Source: Stachybotrys elegans | Taxonomy: Eukaryota > Ascomycota > Sordariomycetes > Hypocreales > Stachybotryaceae | Assembly: GCA_020746835.1 (NCBI GenBank) | Contig: JAGPNK010000001.1 | Span: 1,550,001 to 1,614,000 of the forward strand | Length of the DNA stretch: 64,000 nucleotides | Direction of reading: 5' to 3' | Program-made: the position numbers and the translations under genes | Shown: one piece after another, positions 48,262 through 58,100 of the stretch | Numbering within the stretch: the first letter of the stretch is position 1 | Layout of the letters: every line of letters begins with the position of its first letter | The notes under the pieces: model-generated | What the model saw: only the letters and a program-made list of their open reading frames with translations | Databases searched by the model: none | Told to the model about the DNA's origin: nothing

Positions 48262-48801
48262 GAGGCTACAGCCAAGCCGCGAACCGCCGATCTCTCGACG
48301 AATTATGGCCGGGACGGACCGCGATATATAGACACTCTGGGTTGAGGCTGGTGTTGTATTTCTAGCTGTGGACAAGGTTGGGGCGATTAGGTCGTTAGGC
48401 TCAAGGTATAGGAAGGTGGGTTCAACCTGGCATGAGAAGGCAGACGCCTGGTTACAAGGGTTTTACACTTAGGAAGTACGTATAGACATGTACGATTTGC
48501 GTTTCCCGACAGCGATGAAATGGACCCAAGCAAGAATATGCGGAATGTCCTATGAGTTGTCGAAAATAAATGGACTCTGCTTACCCGCGCGTTCACATGG
48601 TTCACGATATCGACCGGATTTTACAGTCAACAGTTTTGTGTTCATTATGACATTGCTATATTATGGGCTCCAAGCCCTTCCAAGTTGGTCATAATACATG
48701 CCGAGAGCTCCTCGTGTCCTCTCTTGTCGAATAGTAGATGAATCGTAACAATCCCGGCCCCTTCCAGTAAACCTTCATGGTGATTTAAGGTGCAGATCCG
48801 T
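48262..48801. other. Convergent intergenic region
   Basis: 540 bp of 3' flanks between TVP15 and the small minus-strand gene. Nothing else seen. Confidence 0.5.
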
Positions 48802-49080
48802 TTACCACTGCCTCTTCCACTTTCCAGCGTCCTCCACGCCCTTGCCGACGTCGTTTGCGCCATTCTGAACTCCAGTGCCGACGGCACCAAGGCCATCGCC
48901 AACGGGGCGACCGACATCTCCGGTCACATTGCTGACGGTATCACCGACGCCTCGAGTAGCTGCGCCAGTGACATTTCCGACGGTACGGGTAACGCCTCCA
49001 ACAGTGTTTCCGAGGGCAGAGGTGACAAACTTGAGGCCGCCAGTGACCTGGTCGGTGGCGGTGTTCTGGTTGTTGGTCAT
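48802..49080 (-). CDS. Small glycine/threonine/valine-repeat protein, LEA-like
   Basis: Single exon, 92 residues. ATG at 49080 is chosen because MTNNQN begins the repetitive protein; an upstream in-frame start would add residues unlike the rest. The sequence repeats an imperfect G-x-V-G-x-V-T/G pattern (ALGNTVGGVTRTVGNVTGAA, TRGVGDTVSNVTGDVGRPVG, DGLGAVGTGVQNGANDVGKG) and ends AGKWKRQW. There is no cysteine, signal peptide or transmembrane segment. It looks like the small hydrophilic or amphipathic repeat proteins induced by stress or conidiation, but I recognise no named family. A TATA box (49221-49228) and a CRE palindrome (49274-49281) lie upstream, which supports a real, inducible gene. 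Function unknown. Confidence 0.72.
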   Translation of the reverse strand: MTNNQNTATDQVTGGLKFVTSALGNTVGGVTRTVGNVTGAATRGVGDTVSNVTGDVGRPVGDGLGAVGTGVQNGANDVGKGVEDAGKWKRQW

Positions 49081-49220
49081 ATTGAAGTTGGGTGGTTGGT
49101 GTAGATTTAGAGTGAAGACAAGACTTTTTGTTTGTGAAATAGGCAAATTTATTTGCTGTAGACTTCCTTTTGATGATGAAGACGAATGAAAGAGTGAGCA
49201 AGCCACAGATGAGGTTGTCT

Positions 49221-49228
49221 TTTATATA
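49221..49228 (-). promoter_or_regulatory. TATA box (TATATAAA on minus strand)
   Basis: Canonical TATA box 141 bp upstream of ATG 49080, in the right orientation and at a distance allowing a leader of about 110 nt. Confidence 0.65.
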
Positions 49229-49273
49229 CCTTTATACGATTAACAGTCGTGGCTGTGATGCAGGGTAGCCATA

Positions 49274-49281
49274 TGACGTCA
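49274..49281. promoter_or_regulatory. CRE-like palindrome TGACGTCA
   Basis: Perfect ATF/CREB-type site about 45 bp upstream of the TATA box of the 92-residue protein gene. Its placement makes it the best-supported of the three CRE sites in the window. Confidence 0.55.
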
Positions 49282-49670
49282 ACCCACTATGTTGATCTCA
49301 ACCATCATTCTGTAATACGTTACCTAGATGACGTTGGATTCGCACAACACCTTCCTTGTCGGATTCTTTAAGTTCTGCCCTCGAGGACCCCTGTAAACAG
49401 CGGGGACAGACACAACCAGACAATCAAGCTTATCAGACACCAGGCATCTGTCCTTGCCGCCGGCGAGCCATTTGGTGGTTGGATTGCACTTTGAGGAGGG
49501 CTGGCATGGATGGTGCAAATACAATCGGATTGGTGATGGCTCACATTTGCAACGTCACCTGGGAGGAAAAGGGAGCTCGAACCTGTTTTCTGCCCACCAC
49601 TACATCGGCGATCACTACACATCCTCCTAGGCCCAAGCAACTCGTGGCAAATGTCATCTATTATGTACTG

Positions 49671-51905
49671 CTATCCGATATTGAACTCATCGGCCGCCGA
49701 GCTCATCAACATCATGCTCTTCTCCTTGATGATGTCTCTGGCGGGCCTCTCGCTAGGGCGATCCTTATTATTGCTGCTGCGTGCCTTGGTGTTCTTCTTG
49801 GCCTTCCTCTCGATTCCAGCGCCTATTCCTCCGGGCGCCTCTCTCAGCCCAAAGCTCTTGGCCACGTGTCCCAGATGAAGTCCAGTAATGTCGAAATGAA
49901 CACGCTCCTCCCGCACATGCGTGGCATAAGCCCGAATGTGAGACCGGAATCCATTACGGCCTAGCTCGAGGAGGCGAGAGTCGGTGAGGAGGCGCTGCTC
50001 AATGTGAAGCTGCAGCGTCTCCGCTTTATCGTGATAGGACTGCCCATCTTCTGGGGCTGCCGTAGTCTCGACAGGGAACTCCATCTTGGCCATGAGGCCC
50101 TTTTGTAGGACCGACTCGTAGGACTGTGAGGTGGGAGGCCCAGATGTCTTGAGTAGTTCAATGTATCCCTCTTCCGTGCCGGGGAGGAGGAAGAGTACCG
50201 AGTCTCCAGAGCGACCAGCGCGGGCCGTTCGGCCTACGCGATGGATATGATCGGCAAAGCTAAATGCAGGATCGTACTCAATAACAAGGTCCACCGACGG
50301 GATATCGAGACCACGTGATGAAACATCTGTCGTGCATAGAAGCGAGGGCTGTGTGGATGCCGCGAATGACTTGAGCGTTGCCGTCCGCACTGGCTGGGAT
50401 AAGGAGCCGTGCATCCTGTGGATAATTACCTCGGGGCTGGCGGCGGACGTTATGTATGCTGCTTGGCTCACTGTCTTGTCGATCAACTCGGAATCCTTGG
50501 TCGATGCGGCTGGCTTGTCTGCTGATGGGGGCTTCTTGAGCAAATCGTAGTGAAAGTCGACGGTGTCGGCGCAAGACATGAAGATGATGGCCTTCATGGT
50601 GCGGCCTCTCCGGGAGTATACAGAACGAAGGTAGGATATGAGAGTGACCAGGCGAAGCTTCGAGGGGACAATGATGTAGGACTGGTGGAGCTGGGCGGGT
50701 GCTTTGTGAACAAGGTCCTCAGTAGGCATGTCCTCACCCTTCTCGGCGGCAAGGAACGTTGCGTCTGCCAAACTCATTTCTCCCAGCTTTTGTACATTCA
50801 TCTTCATCGTCGCCGAACATAGGATTGTTACTCGACGGTCGGGCAGCGAGCCAAGAGATGTTCCGTCCTCGGTCGTTTTCGCGACAGGCACCTTGCGGAG
50901 TGCATCGATGGCCTTCTTCAAGTCCTCCTCGAAACCCAGATCCATCAGCCTATCGCCTTCATCCAGGATGAGCCATCGAACGGTCCCCATGTTGAGCGCC
51001 TTGGTGTTATCGATGTGATCAGCCAATCGCCCTGGCGTGGCGACCAGGAAGTTGACGCCCTTTCGAATTCGAGCCTTCTCGGCCTTTTTGGATTCACCAC
51101 CCGTGATTGCCGTAGAGACGAGCCAGGGGAACGGTCGGATGAGCTGCTCGAGCACAGTGTGAGTCTGCTTGGCGAGTTCGCGAGTCGGGGCCACTACAAT
51201 GGCAAAGATGCCAGAGTCTCGGTGGATGCGGGCGCCCTCTGCGCTGCCCGTCAACTGAAGCACACGATGCAGCACGGGCAAAAGGTACGAGAAGGTCTTT
51301 CCGGAACCGGTTTCGGCCTGCACAAAGGCGTCCGCGCTGCTGGTGAGCATATGTGGGATGACCTTCTTCTGGATAGCCGTCGGGCGTTGCAGGTTCATCT
51401 TGGCAAGTTCGTCCACCAATCGCGACGAGATTGTCAGCTCGCCAAAGTTGGCAACGCTGGTCAGCGGCGCATTGGTTGCCTCGGGTGCCGTCCACTCCTT
51501 CTCGTCCTCCTCCACGGTTGTCTTCTGCGTGGGGTTGTAGGAGAACAGGCGAGAGACAACCTGTTTCGAGGATCTCCCCGATGGCTGGGCTTTCTGCTGA
51601 TTCTTCATGGGAGTCGTGTCGACGTCGTCGTCTGAGCCAAAGCCCCCCGATGAGGGTTTGCTTGCTGACTTCGCTTCATCGCGGTGCCTCGAACCGTCAC
51701 CCTCTACCCTCCGCCTCTTGGCCGACGGTGCCTCATCTGCGACTTCGTCTCCTGAAGGTCGAGGGCGAGAGCTGCCTGAGCCTGGGTTTCTGGCGGCTCG
51801 CTGGGCATTTTTCCTGTCGCGCCACCGCCCACCTGTGAACTTGACCTGGGGCTTGATAGGACCAGGTCCAATTTCAAAATTCAAGAGCATTCCATCATCG
51901 GCCAT
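49671..51905 (-). CDS. DBP7: DBP7, DEAD-box RNA helicase of ribosome assembly
   Basis: Single exon, 744 residues from ATG 51905 (MADDGMLLNF). An upstream in-frame Met at 51983 would add 26 residues that look like leader. The N-terminus is basic and disordered. Helicase motifs in order: Q-motif region NLQRPTAIQKKVIPHM, Walker A AETGSGKT (197-204), APTRELAKQTH, VATPGRLADH, motif II DEGD (315-318) in WLILDEGDRLMDLGFEEDLK, LCSATMKMNVQK, SSRGLDIPSVDLVIEYDP and HRVGRTARAGRSGDSVLFL. The Gly in place of Ala in motif II is, as I recall it, also seen in fungal Dbp7. The C-terminal domain ends with a lysine-rich segment and EFNIG. Dbp7 acts in early 60S ribosome biogenesis in the nucleolus. The upstream region has a cluster of GCGATA elements. 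Confidence 0.94.
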   Translation of the reverse strand: MADDGMLLNFEIGPGPIKPQVKFTGGRWRDRKNAQRAARNPGSGSSRPRPSGDEVADEAPSAKRRRVEGDGSRHRDEAKSASKPSSGGFGSDDDVDTTPMKNQQKAQPSGRSSKQVVSRLFSYNPTQKTTVEEDEKEWTAPEATNAPLTSVANFGELTISSRLVDELAKMNLQRPTAIQKKVIPHMLTSSADAFVQAETGSGKTFSYLLPVLHRVLQLTGSAEGARIHRDSGIFAIVVAPTRELAKQTHTVLEQLIRPFPWLVSTAITGGESKKAEKARIRKGVNFLVATPGRLADHIDNTKALNMGTVRWLILDEGDRLMDLGFEEDLKKAIDALRKVPVAKTTEDGTSLGSLPDRRVTILCSATMKMNVQKLGEMSLADATFLAAEKGEDMPTEDLVHKAPAQLHQSYIIVPSKLRLVTLISYLRSVYSRRGRTMKAIIFMSCADTVDFHYDLLKKPPSADKPAASTKDSELIDKTVSQAAYITSAASPEVIIHRMHGSLSQPVRTATLKSFAASTQPSLLCTTDVSSRGLDIPSVDLVIEYDPAFSFADHIHRVGRTARAGRSGDSVLFLLPGTEEGYIELLKTSGPPTSQSYESVLQKGLMAKMEFPVETTAAPEDGQSYHDKAETLQLHIEQRLLTDSRLLELGRNGFRSHIRAYATHVREERVHFDITGLHLGHVAKSFGLREAPGGIGAGIERKAKKNTKARSSNNKDRPSERPARDIIKEKSMMLMSSAADEFNIG

Positions 51906-52015
51906 GGTGTTCTTGTTATGCTTGTTCGAACTGAACGAAGCGGGGCTTTGCAAAATCGTCTCAGAGAGCAGCTGTCGTTGCAATTGCGCCAGGAATTTTT
52001 CTTACGGCGGACGGT

Positions 52016-52080
52016 GCGATAGCTTATCGCGATAAGATAACAAACTCCATATCTTATCGCCAAAATTTCAACACTATCGC
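52016..52080. promoter_or_regulatory. Cluster of five GCGATA cores upstream of DBP7
   Basis: Cores at 52016-52021 (+), 52025-52030 (-), 52029-52034 (+), 52055-52060 (-) and 52075-52080 (-). It includes a perfect palindrome CTTATCGCGATAAG (52023-52036) and an exact inverted pair GCGATAAGATA (52029-52039 and 52050-52060). Lies 111-175 bp upstream of the DBP7 start. The core resembles the yeast PAC element (GCGATGAG) of ribosome-biogenesis genes; an A-rich run GAAAAATTCC (minus strand) near 51993-52001 recalls its partner RRPE. Confidence 0.6.
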
Positions 52081-53628
52081 TGGACTGGACCAGCCAACCC
52101 CAGGAAGACGATGTTGTGAATGTGAATGAATGCACGTCGTTTTGGTTCATGCAGCTCAGCCGATCCTATCCGCTTGTCGCGATGGGCACCCGGGGAATCG
52201 CGACTACTCCAAGCCTCTAAACCCTGTGGCGATGACGACAGCATTACAGGAGTACATACTTACTACGTAGAATGCAATTTTGTACCTGAGGTAGAGCTAC
52301 TTGAGCTACTTGATCTCGAGGGAATGAACCGGGTTCCCCAAGATGACTCAAATCAAATGCTGAAGCGTTGCGGGATTAAGGGCAAGCGAGACTTGCCATC
52401 AACACCAGAAGGGACATTTACTTTCCCATCCCGTATCCCGGACGTTGCAAAGCCCCGAGTCTGGTCGGATCAACCAGCTCCACCCCGGAGATAGCCCAGA
52501 AAACGGACAGGAGGATGACAAAGTCTCCGTGGCATCCGAAAAACCAAACGGATTATTTTCGTGAGTGACGGCCATGTGATGAGCAAGACGGGCTTAGCGT
52601 AGCCCTGCCCACGGCGCAGTTTGGCAGGGCCTGGGGGATTGATTGCTGACACCGGGACGGGACGGGCTGCACGGCGCAAGGATCAATGGATGGACACTGA
52701 TGGAAGGCCTTGGACAGAGACAAAAAACTGGCGGACAGAGTAGCGTTTGATGAGGTCTACTAGCAAGGGACATTTGCCAACGGCCACGCGACCCCAATAC
52801 GGGTACTACTGAATCCTGGAGATAGCGTGGACGTTACGCTGACCATGCCGCGATCTACCCCCAAACCCCCTTACTCTGGTCTCTCTCCTGCAGATCCACG
52901 ATGATTTCTTGCAGCTATTTTGGCAATGATGACCAGCAGGAATGCAGGTGAGGAAGAAGAGGGGGGTGGAAAGAGACATCCTTCCTCTGACACAGGGAAC
53001 CCTGACAATAGAGGCTGGAAGGGTTCACAGCCAATTCGTCCGTCATTCTTTCGCTCAAAACATGGACATCAGGCGAAAGTCGATGGAACATTCTTCCAAA
53101 GGATCGGAAACTAGCATGGGTTCTGCAAAGAAGAAATCTCAAGGTCCACGGCAATCAGAGTGCGAAATTGCGGTCATGCCTGGGTTTGCGGTCCCTCACC
53201 ACCCTTGCATGGAGATGAGGATGAAGCAGAGTCCCACGACGTGACAAGCTTGACCGCTGGCCCAGAGTACCATAACAAAAGGGGCGACGTGGGCGGTGTT
53301 GTCCCGACAAGCTGGCGCTGACAAGGTGGTTCCGGCTTCTCCCTTGGAGGCTTTCAGCCAAGACAGCCGTCATGGTGCCCCTGTTGACCTGCATGGTCCA
53401 GGACTATGGGCCGGTTTTTCCTCTTGCGCCAAACCAAAAACCAAACATAGCGCAGGATCCTTGTCATCCCTGTGCTCCCCGGCTGCCCTTCCGCGGGCAC
53501 TGGTCGAGTCGTCCGTCATGCGTTTGGTTTCCAGAGCGGGTATCACGACTGGTTCTGCTGTCACAGGTATCCAGTATTATCGCCCACACGTAAGCCCCTC
53601 TGCAGCCTGCAGGCAGAGAGAAGGGAGG

Positions 53629-53657
53629 AATGGATGGATGGATGGATGGGTGGATGG
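53629..53657. repeat. (ATGG)n simple repeat
   Basis: Six to seven imperfect ATGG units in the intergenic region. Confidence 0.9.
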
Positions 53658-54928
53658 AGATGATGGTGAAGCCTTCTGGTCTGGTGCAGTGGGGTTTGTA
53701 CTGTACATGCGAGCTTGAGTAACGCGCAATGTAGGTCTCATCGACGAGTCGAAGGATACACGCATCATCCGTAGCTGAGGTAGGGCACGTTGCTTTTTTC
53801 GATGAAAAACTTTTCCCTCTCTGCGCAGCCACGCCTTCAAGGGTCTGGCCAAATGTGGACGGTGAGACCTTGTTGTTTCTCTTTTCTGGCCTGCGTGTCC
53901 TCAGAAGCGGAATCCCAGGGTCTGAGGTCGGTGTGTAAAACCACTTCTGGGCCGCCTTTTTACCCTCTCTTTTTCCTTGACCGCCAGCCAGCAACAACGA
54001 TTCCGCCTCTTTGAAGTTTCCACCTCTCTGAAGCTACGGGCACGCGGAAGCCGGGAAGGGTGGGTTCGAAGGAGCCTCCTGCCACGGCTGGAATGATTGA
54101 GTCAGGGCCTCTTCAAGTCGGCTTTTGTTGCCCCCGCTGCATCTACAGGCAGCCAGTGAGCCACCAAGTGCACTACTAAGGTAAGTATGTACTACTGTAG
54201 CGTCTTTGTGCATTTGCATGACGAGCAGATGCTGCGAAGCTGAGAGAAGGGGGCAAAGGGGCTCAGACAAAATCTAGACAGGCTACGGGATAAGATCCCA
54301 GCGCGCGCCACGTACATTTTCGCATCGTGCTATTGCTATTGGCGGCCTGCGAATATGACCAGTGGTAGAGGCTTGATCTAGTGATACAGGCGATACATCA
54401 CAAAAAAACAAATTTCTCCCCTAGCTGTGTAGGCCCAGGCAGGTTCTACACCCTTGTACCAGTACCTTCTCTTCTACCAGCACCTAGTTCTCCATTTTTT
54501 CTTCTTGTAGTGGGGGGCGATGAGCAGGCACACGTCGTAACTCCGCCCTGTGTCCGTGTCAAGGTGGACGAATTCCCAGGGCAAGCTCCAGGTACCCGCA
54601 CCGCTGCCAAAAGCTGGGCCGGTACCTTAGCTGTGGACAGCTATAACCGAGCTGCAATGACGGGCTTGCGGAGTGCGTGAAAGCGCAAAAAGGCAAGCGG
54701 CCCCTCCATTGCCTTCCTCGATTTTCTGGCTTCCTCTCCATCATCACGCCGTGCCACCCCAAAGGCGCAGCCAGCAACTACGAAAAAAAAAATTAATACT
54801 GACTTTTGCCTGTCCACGGTTCTTCTTCTTTCATAGAGGCACAGGACTGGTCTTTCATTTAATCACACAACCCTTTCTTCGTCCCATCCCTTCTTTCCCC
54901 CTCATCCTTCTTCCCTCTCGGATCGCGC

Positions 54929-54962
54929 GTTCATTTGACGGCTCGAGCGCTGTCAAATGAAC
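54929..54962. repeat. Inverted repeat with 11-bp perfect arms, upstream of PPR gene
   Basis: Arms GTTCATTTGAC (54929-54939) and GTCAAATGAAC (54952-54962) flank a 12-bp spacer that itself contains the palindrome GCTCGAGC. In RNA it would form a stable stem-loop. The right arm contains the ATG of the upstream ORF described next. Confidence 0.85.
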
Positions 54963-55135
54963 CTGCAATTGACTTTTTCTTCTTTTCACGTGAGTACTAT
55001 TCCACCACCGAAACCAAACCAATGTGGCAGCGCGAATAGCCTCACGCACGCCACCGTGCCGAATTCCTCGCATCCTTCAGATTTTGATTGCTGACTTTTG
55101 CTTCGCAGTTCTCCCCTCCTTCCGGCGTCATCTAA
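54957..55135 (+). promoter_or_regulatory. Spliced 19-codon uORF abutting the PPR start codon
   Basis: ATG at 54957 opens 11 codons to a donor at 54990 (GTGAGT). The intron 54990-55108 ends TTCGCAG after a GCTGAC branch site. Eight codons and TAA (55133-55135) follow, directly touching the main ATG at 55136 in the same frame. Translation of the uORF would place the terminating ribosome on the main start. Confidence 0.6.
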
Positions 55136-58100
55136 ATGCCCACCATCTACTCCTCCCTCTACACGAATTTCATCCGTCAAGGATCAACATTCGCCAAATC
55201 AATCACCACTCACGGCTACGCACAGTCTGTCGTAGCTGCCACCCAGCCTCATGTTCTAAACAGCCAGAACCGGCCCGTCTTCGGACGGCGCAGCACCGCC
55301 CACCTCAACCGTCTCGCCGCCCTCAACTTCCACTCTGCTTTCCACACCGAGAAGACCGCATCTACTCTATCTTCGGACCTCCGCTCTGCCTACAACCATG
55401 GAGGTCTAGACGCATACTTCGAAGCGCTTCAGACCAAGCAGGCAGCTGGCGAGGTCGAGAATGAGTGGACGCAGTATCAGTTCCCCCAGCGCATCGAGTG
55501 GAAGCCCAGCGCATCCACCGTGCTGGTCGGTGAGGATGGCGAGATTGCCCCCGAGGACAAGGTGGAGGTGTCTGCAGCAGAGCCTGCGCGATCGCTGACC
55601 CCTGAGGAGGAGGTCGCCCTCGCCCACATCGATGCTGCCCTGGAAAAGGTGATCGAAGCCCGCAGCCAGCTGGAGGAGTCTGAAAAGAATCCTGCTAGCT
55701 TGTCTGGGTCCATCGCGCACTCGAGGGCTGCTACGCCGGCAATCGAACGCCCCGGAACCCCGGCGCGCATCTCGCGCATCGCTACACCAGTCGACCCCCA
55801 ATCGGAATCGTACGCACAGTACCTGTTGAAGCTCTCTGTATCTGGTCGATACACCGAGATTCCTGCTGTGTTTGAGGCTATGCTGGCCACGGGTGTGAAG
55901 CCCATTGCCACTGCCTACAATGCTCTCCTGGCCGCTGCTATCCATATCCCCACTGAGAAGATCGAGATTGTCTCCAAGGCACTGGATGTGTACGCTGACA
56001 TGGTCCGACGACGCGTGTCGCCAGACTCGGACACGTATGACATCCTGGTCGGACTCCTTGCCTCTCGATCCCTAGAAGTGTCGGAAATGACGTCTCTTCT
56101 GGAAGACAAGCTTGTGCGTTTCGGCGGCATGGACGAGCCTGGCAAGTTCATGTTCGCTTCGCACGAGCTGGAGCACGCCATTCTCGGCGAGGATGATCGT
56201 CTTGACCTGGCTATCAAGTTGTTCGACACGTCACTTGATGCCCACACCGCTCTGTACTCAGCCGAGACCTACCACCAGCTCATCTCGGCCTGCGCCAAGT
56301 CCGGACGTGTCTCTGACATGGTCCGCTTGTTCGAGCATATGGAGCTGAGCGAGACGGTTCCGTTTTCCGCTACGTTCCCCACCATGATCACGGCTTTCGC
56401 CAAGTCTGGAGATCTGGTCAGCGCCGTAGAGTGCTACAACGAGTACCGAAGCCTGGCCATCGCCAATGACGATGGCAAGATGACTCTCAATGACAGGCAG
56501 GACTCTCTTGTGTATGCCTCTGTCATCAATGCCTACGTCATTTCCGACAAGATCGAGGGCGCTATGAAGTTCTTCCAGAAGATAGTTGAAGAGTATGGCG
56601 TCCGTGCTGCCGATATCAAGGACGCCCTTGTCAGTGAAGGCTTCGTTCAGGGCTTCATCTCTCAGGGCATCCCCCAAGAGGCATTCTACTGGGCTCAGTC
56701 TCTCTCGCCCAACGCTCGGGATGCTACCATGGCTCGGCTCGCCATTCTTGCCGCTGACAGCAATGACAGCGCCACTGCTAGCGAGGCATATGCTCAACTC
56801 TCTTCGGATCCCGAGGACGTAGCCATTCCATCGATTGCCTTGCTAGCCATGAGCGTGCGTGAAGGTGATGTTGCGGCAGCTACCAAGTACTGGCATATCT
56901 TGGCCGGTCTTGATATGCCGGCCTCAGCTGAGCTGATCGAGCCCACCACCATGTATGCTGTTGCTCTCATCGGCTCCGGCCAGGTTGCCGAAGGTCTGGC
57001 ACAGTCCGAGGCGATGTTCCAGAGGATCATGACTTCTTCCGGCGGGAAGCTTGCCGAAGAGGTCGACGAGGGCATTGACTTTATTGCACAGTACATGCGA
57101 TCCAGGGGCATCGCTGATCCACGCGAGGTTCCCTCGCCCGAGACCAGCTTTACCGCGCAGACCCTCGCCAGCTCGCCCTTTGTGTCTACCCCGTCGGTCA
57201 GCAGCTTCGAGGATACTTACGACCCCCACGTGCAAAACACGGACTTCAAGGGTTCTTCCCTCATTGCCGAAGACCTTGAGGGCAACCACGGTCGCCGAGG
57301 CCCCCGTCTGCAAGATGCTCTCAACAGATTCCGTAACATGCGCCGCGCTGGTCGTCATCCCCGGTACATCACGTACGCCAAGCTTATTTCTGCCGCTGCT
57401 CGTGAAGGCAAGATGGAGCTTTGCCACGATATCCTCGCCATGGCACGTACAGATGTGCCCTTGATGCCCCAGTATGCTGTTGTTCGTTATGGTTGGTCCT
57501 CGATTCTCGACGCCATGGTTGGAGCCTGTCTTACGATGGGTAACCGTGGGCGTGCCGAGCAGTACCACCAGGAGCTTCTGGATATGGGATCCGCCCCCTC
57601 TGCAAACACATTCGGCCTGTACATCACCACTCTCAAGGACTCCACCAAGACTTTTGACGAGGCCTCGGAAGCTGTCCGCATCTTCCACCGCGCCAAGTCG
57701 GAGGGCGTCGAACCCAGCTCATTCCTCTACAACGCCTTGATTGGCAAGCTTGGCAAGGCCCGCCGCATTGATGACTGCCTCTTCTACTTCACCGAGATGA
57801 GGAGTCTGGGTATCAAGCCTACCTCTGTGACTTACGGCACCATTGTCAACGCCCTTTGCCGTGTTAGTGACGAGGATTTTGCCGAGGAGCTCTTTGACGA
57901 GATGGAGGCCATGCCCAACTACAAGGCTCGCCCTGCCCCCTACAACAGCATGATGCAGTTTTTCCTGACGACCAAGCGGGACAAGGCCAAGGTCTTGTCC
58001 TACTACGAGCGTATGAAGTCAAAGGGAATTGCTCCTACAGCACACACCTACAAGCTGTTGGTTGACACGCACGCGACTCTGGACCCCGTTGACATGGATG

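Larger units (their letters stand above)
49081..49670. other. Intergenic: small-gene promoter and DBP7 3' flank
   Basis: 590 bp. Holds the TATA and CRE elements listed separately; the right part is DBP7 3' UTR. Confidence 0.55.
51906..55135. other. Long divergent intergenic region, DBP7 / PPR gene
   Basis: About 3.2 kb, the largest gap in the window. Holds the GCGATA cluster near DBP7, an (ATGG)n repeat, and the inverted repeat, uORF and leader intron before the PPR gene, all listed separately. A minus-strand frame at 53464-53997 is open for 177 codons but crosses the simple repeat. I see no supported gene or transposon remnant between 52100 and 54800. Confidence 0.5.

Noticed and set aside
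53464..53997. Minus-strand frame of 177 codons in the DBP7/PPR gap
   Set aside because: Contains SIHPSIHPSIPP from the (ATGG)n repeat; no domain, no codon bias.
52100..54800. Possible degenerate transposon or RIP-affected DNA in the largest gap
   Set aside because: No terminal repeats, no transposase or reverse-transcriptase motifs, and base composition is not strongly AT-shifted.
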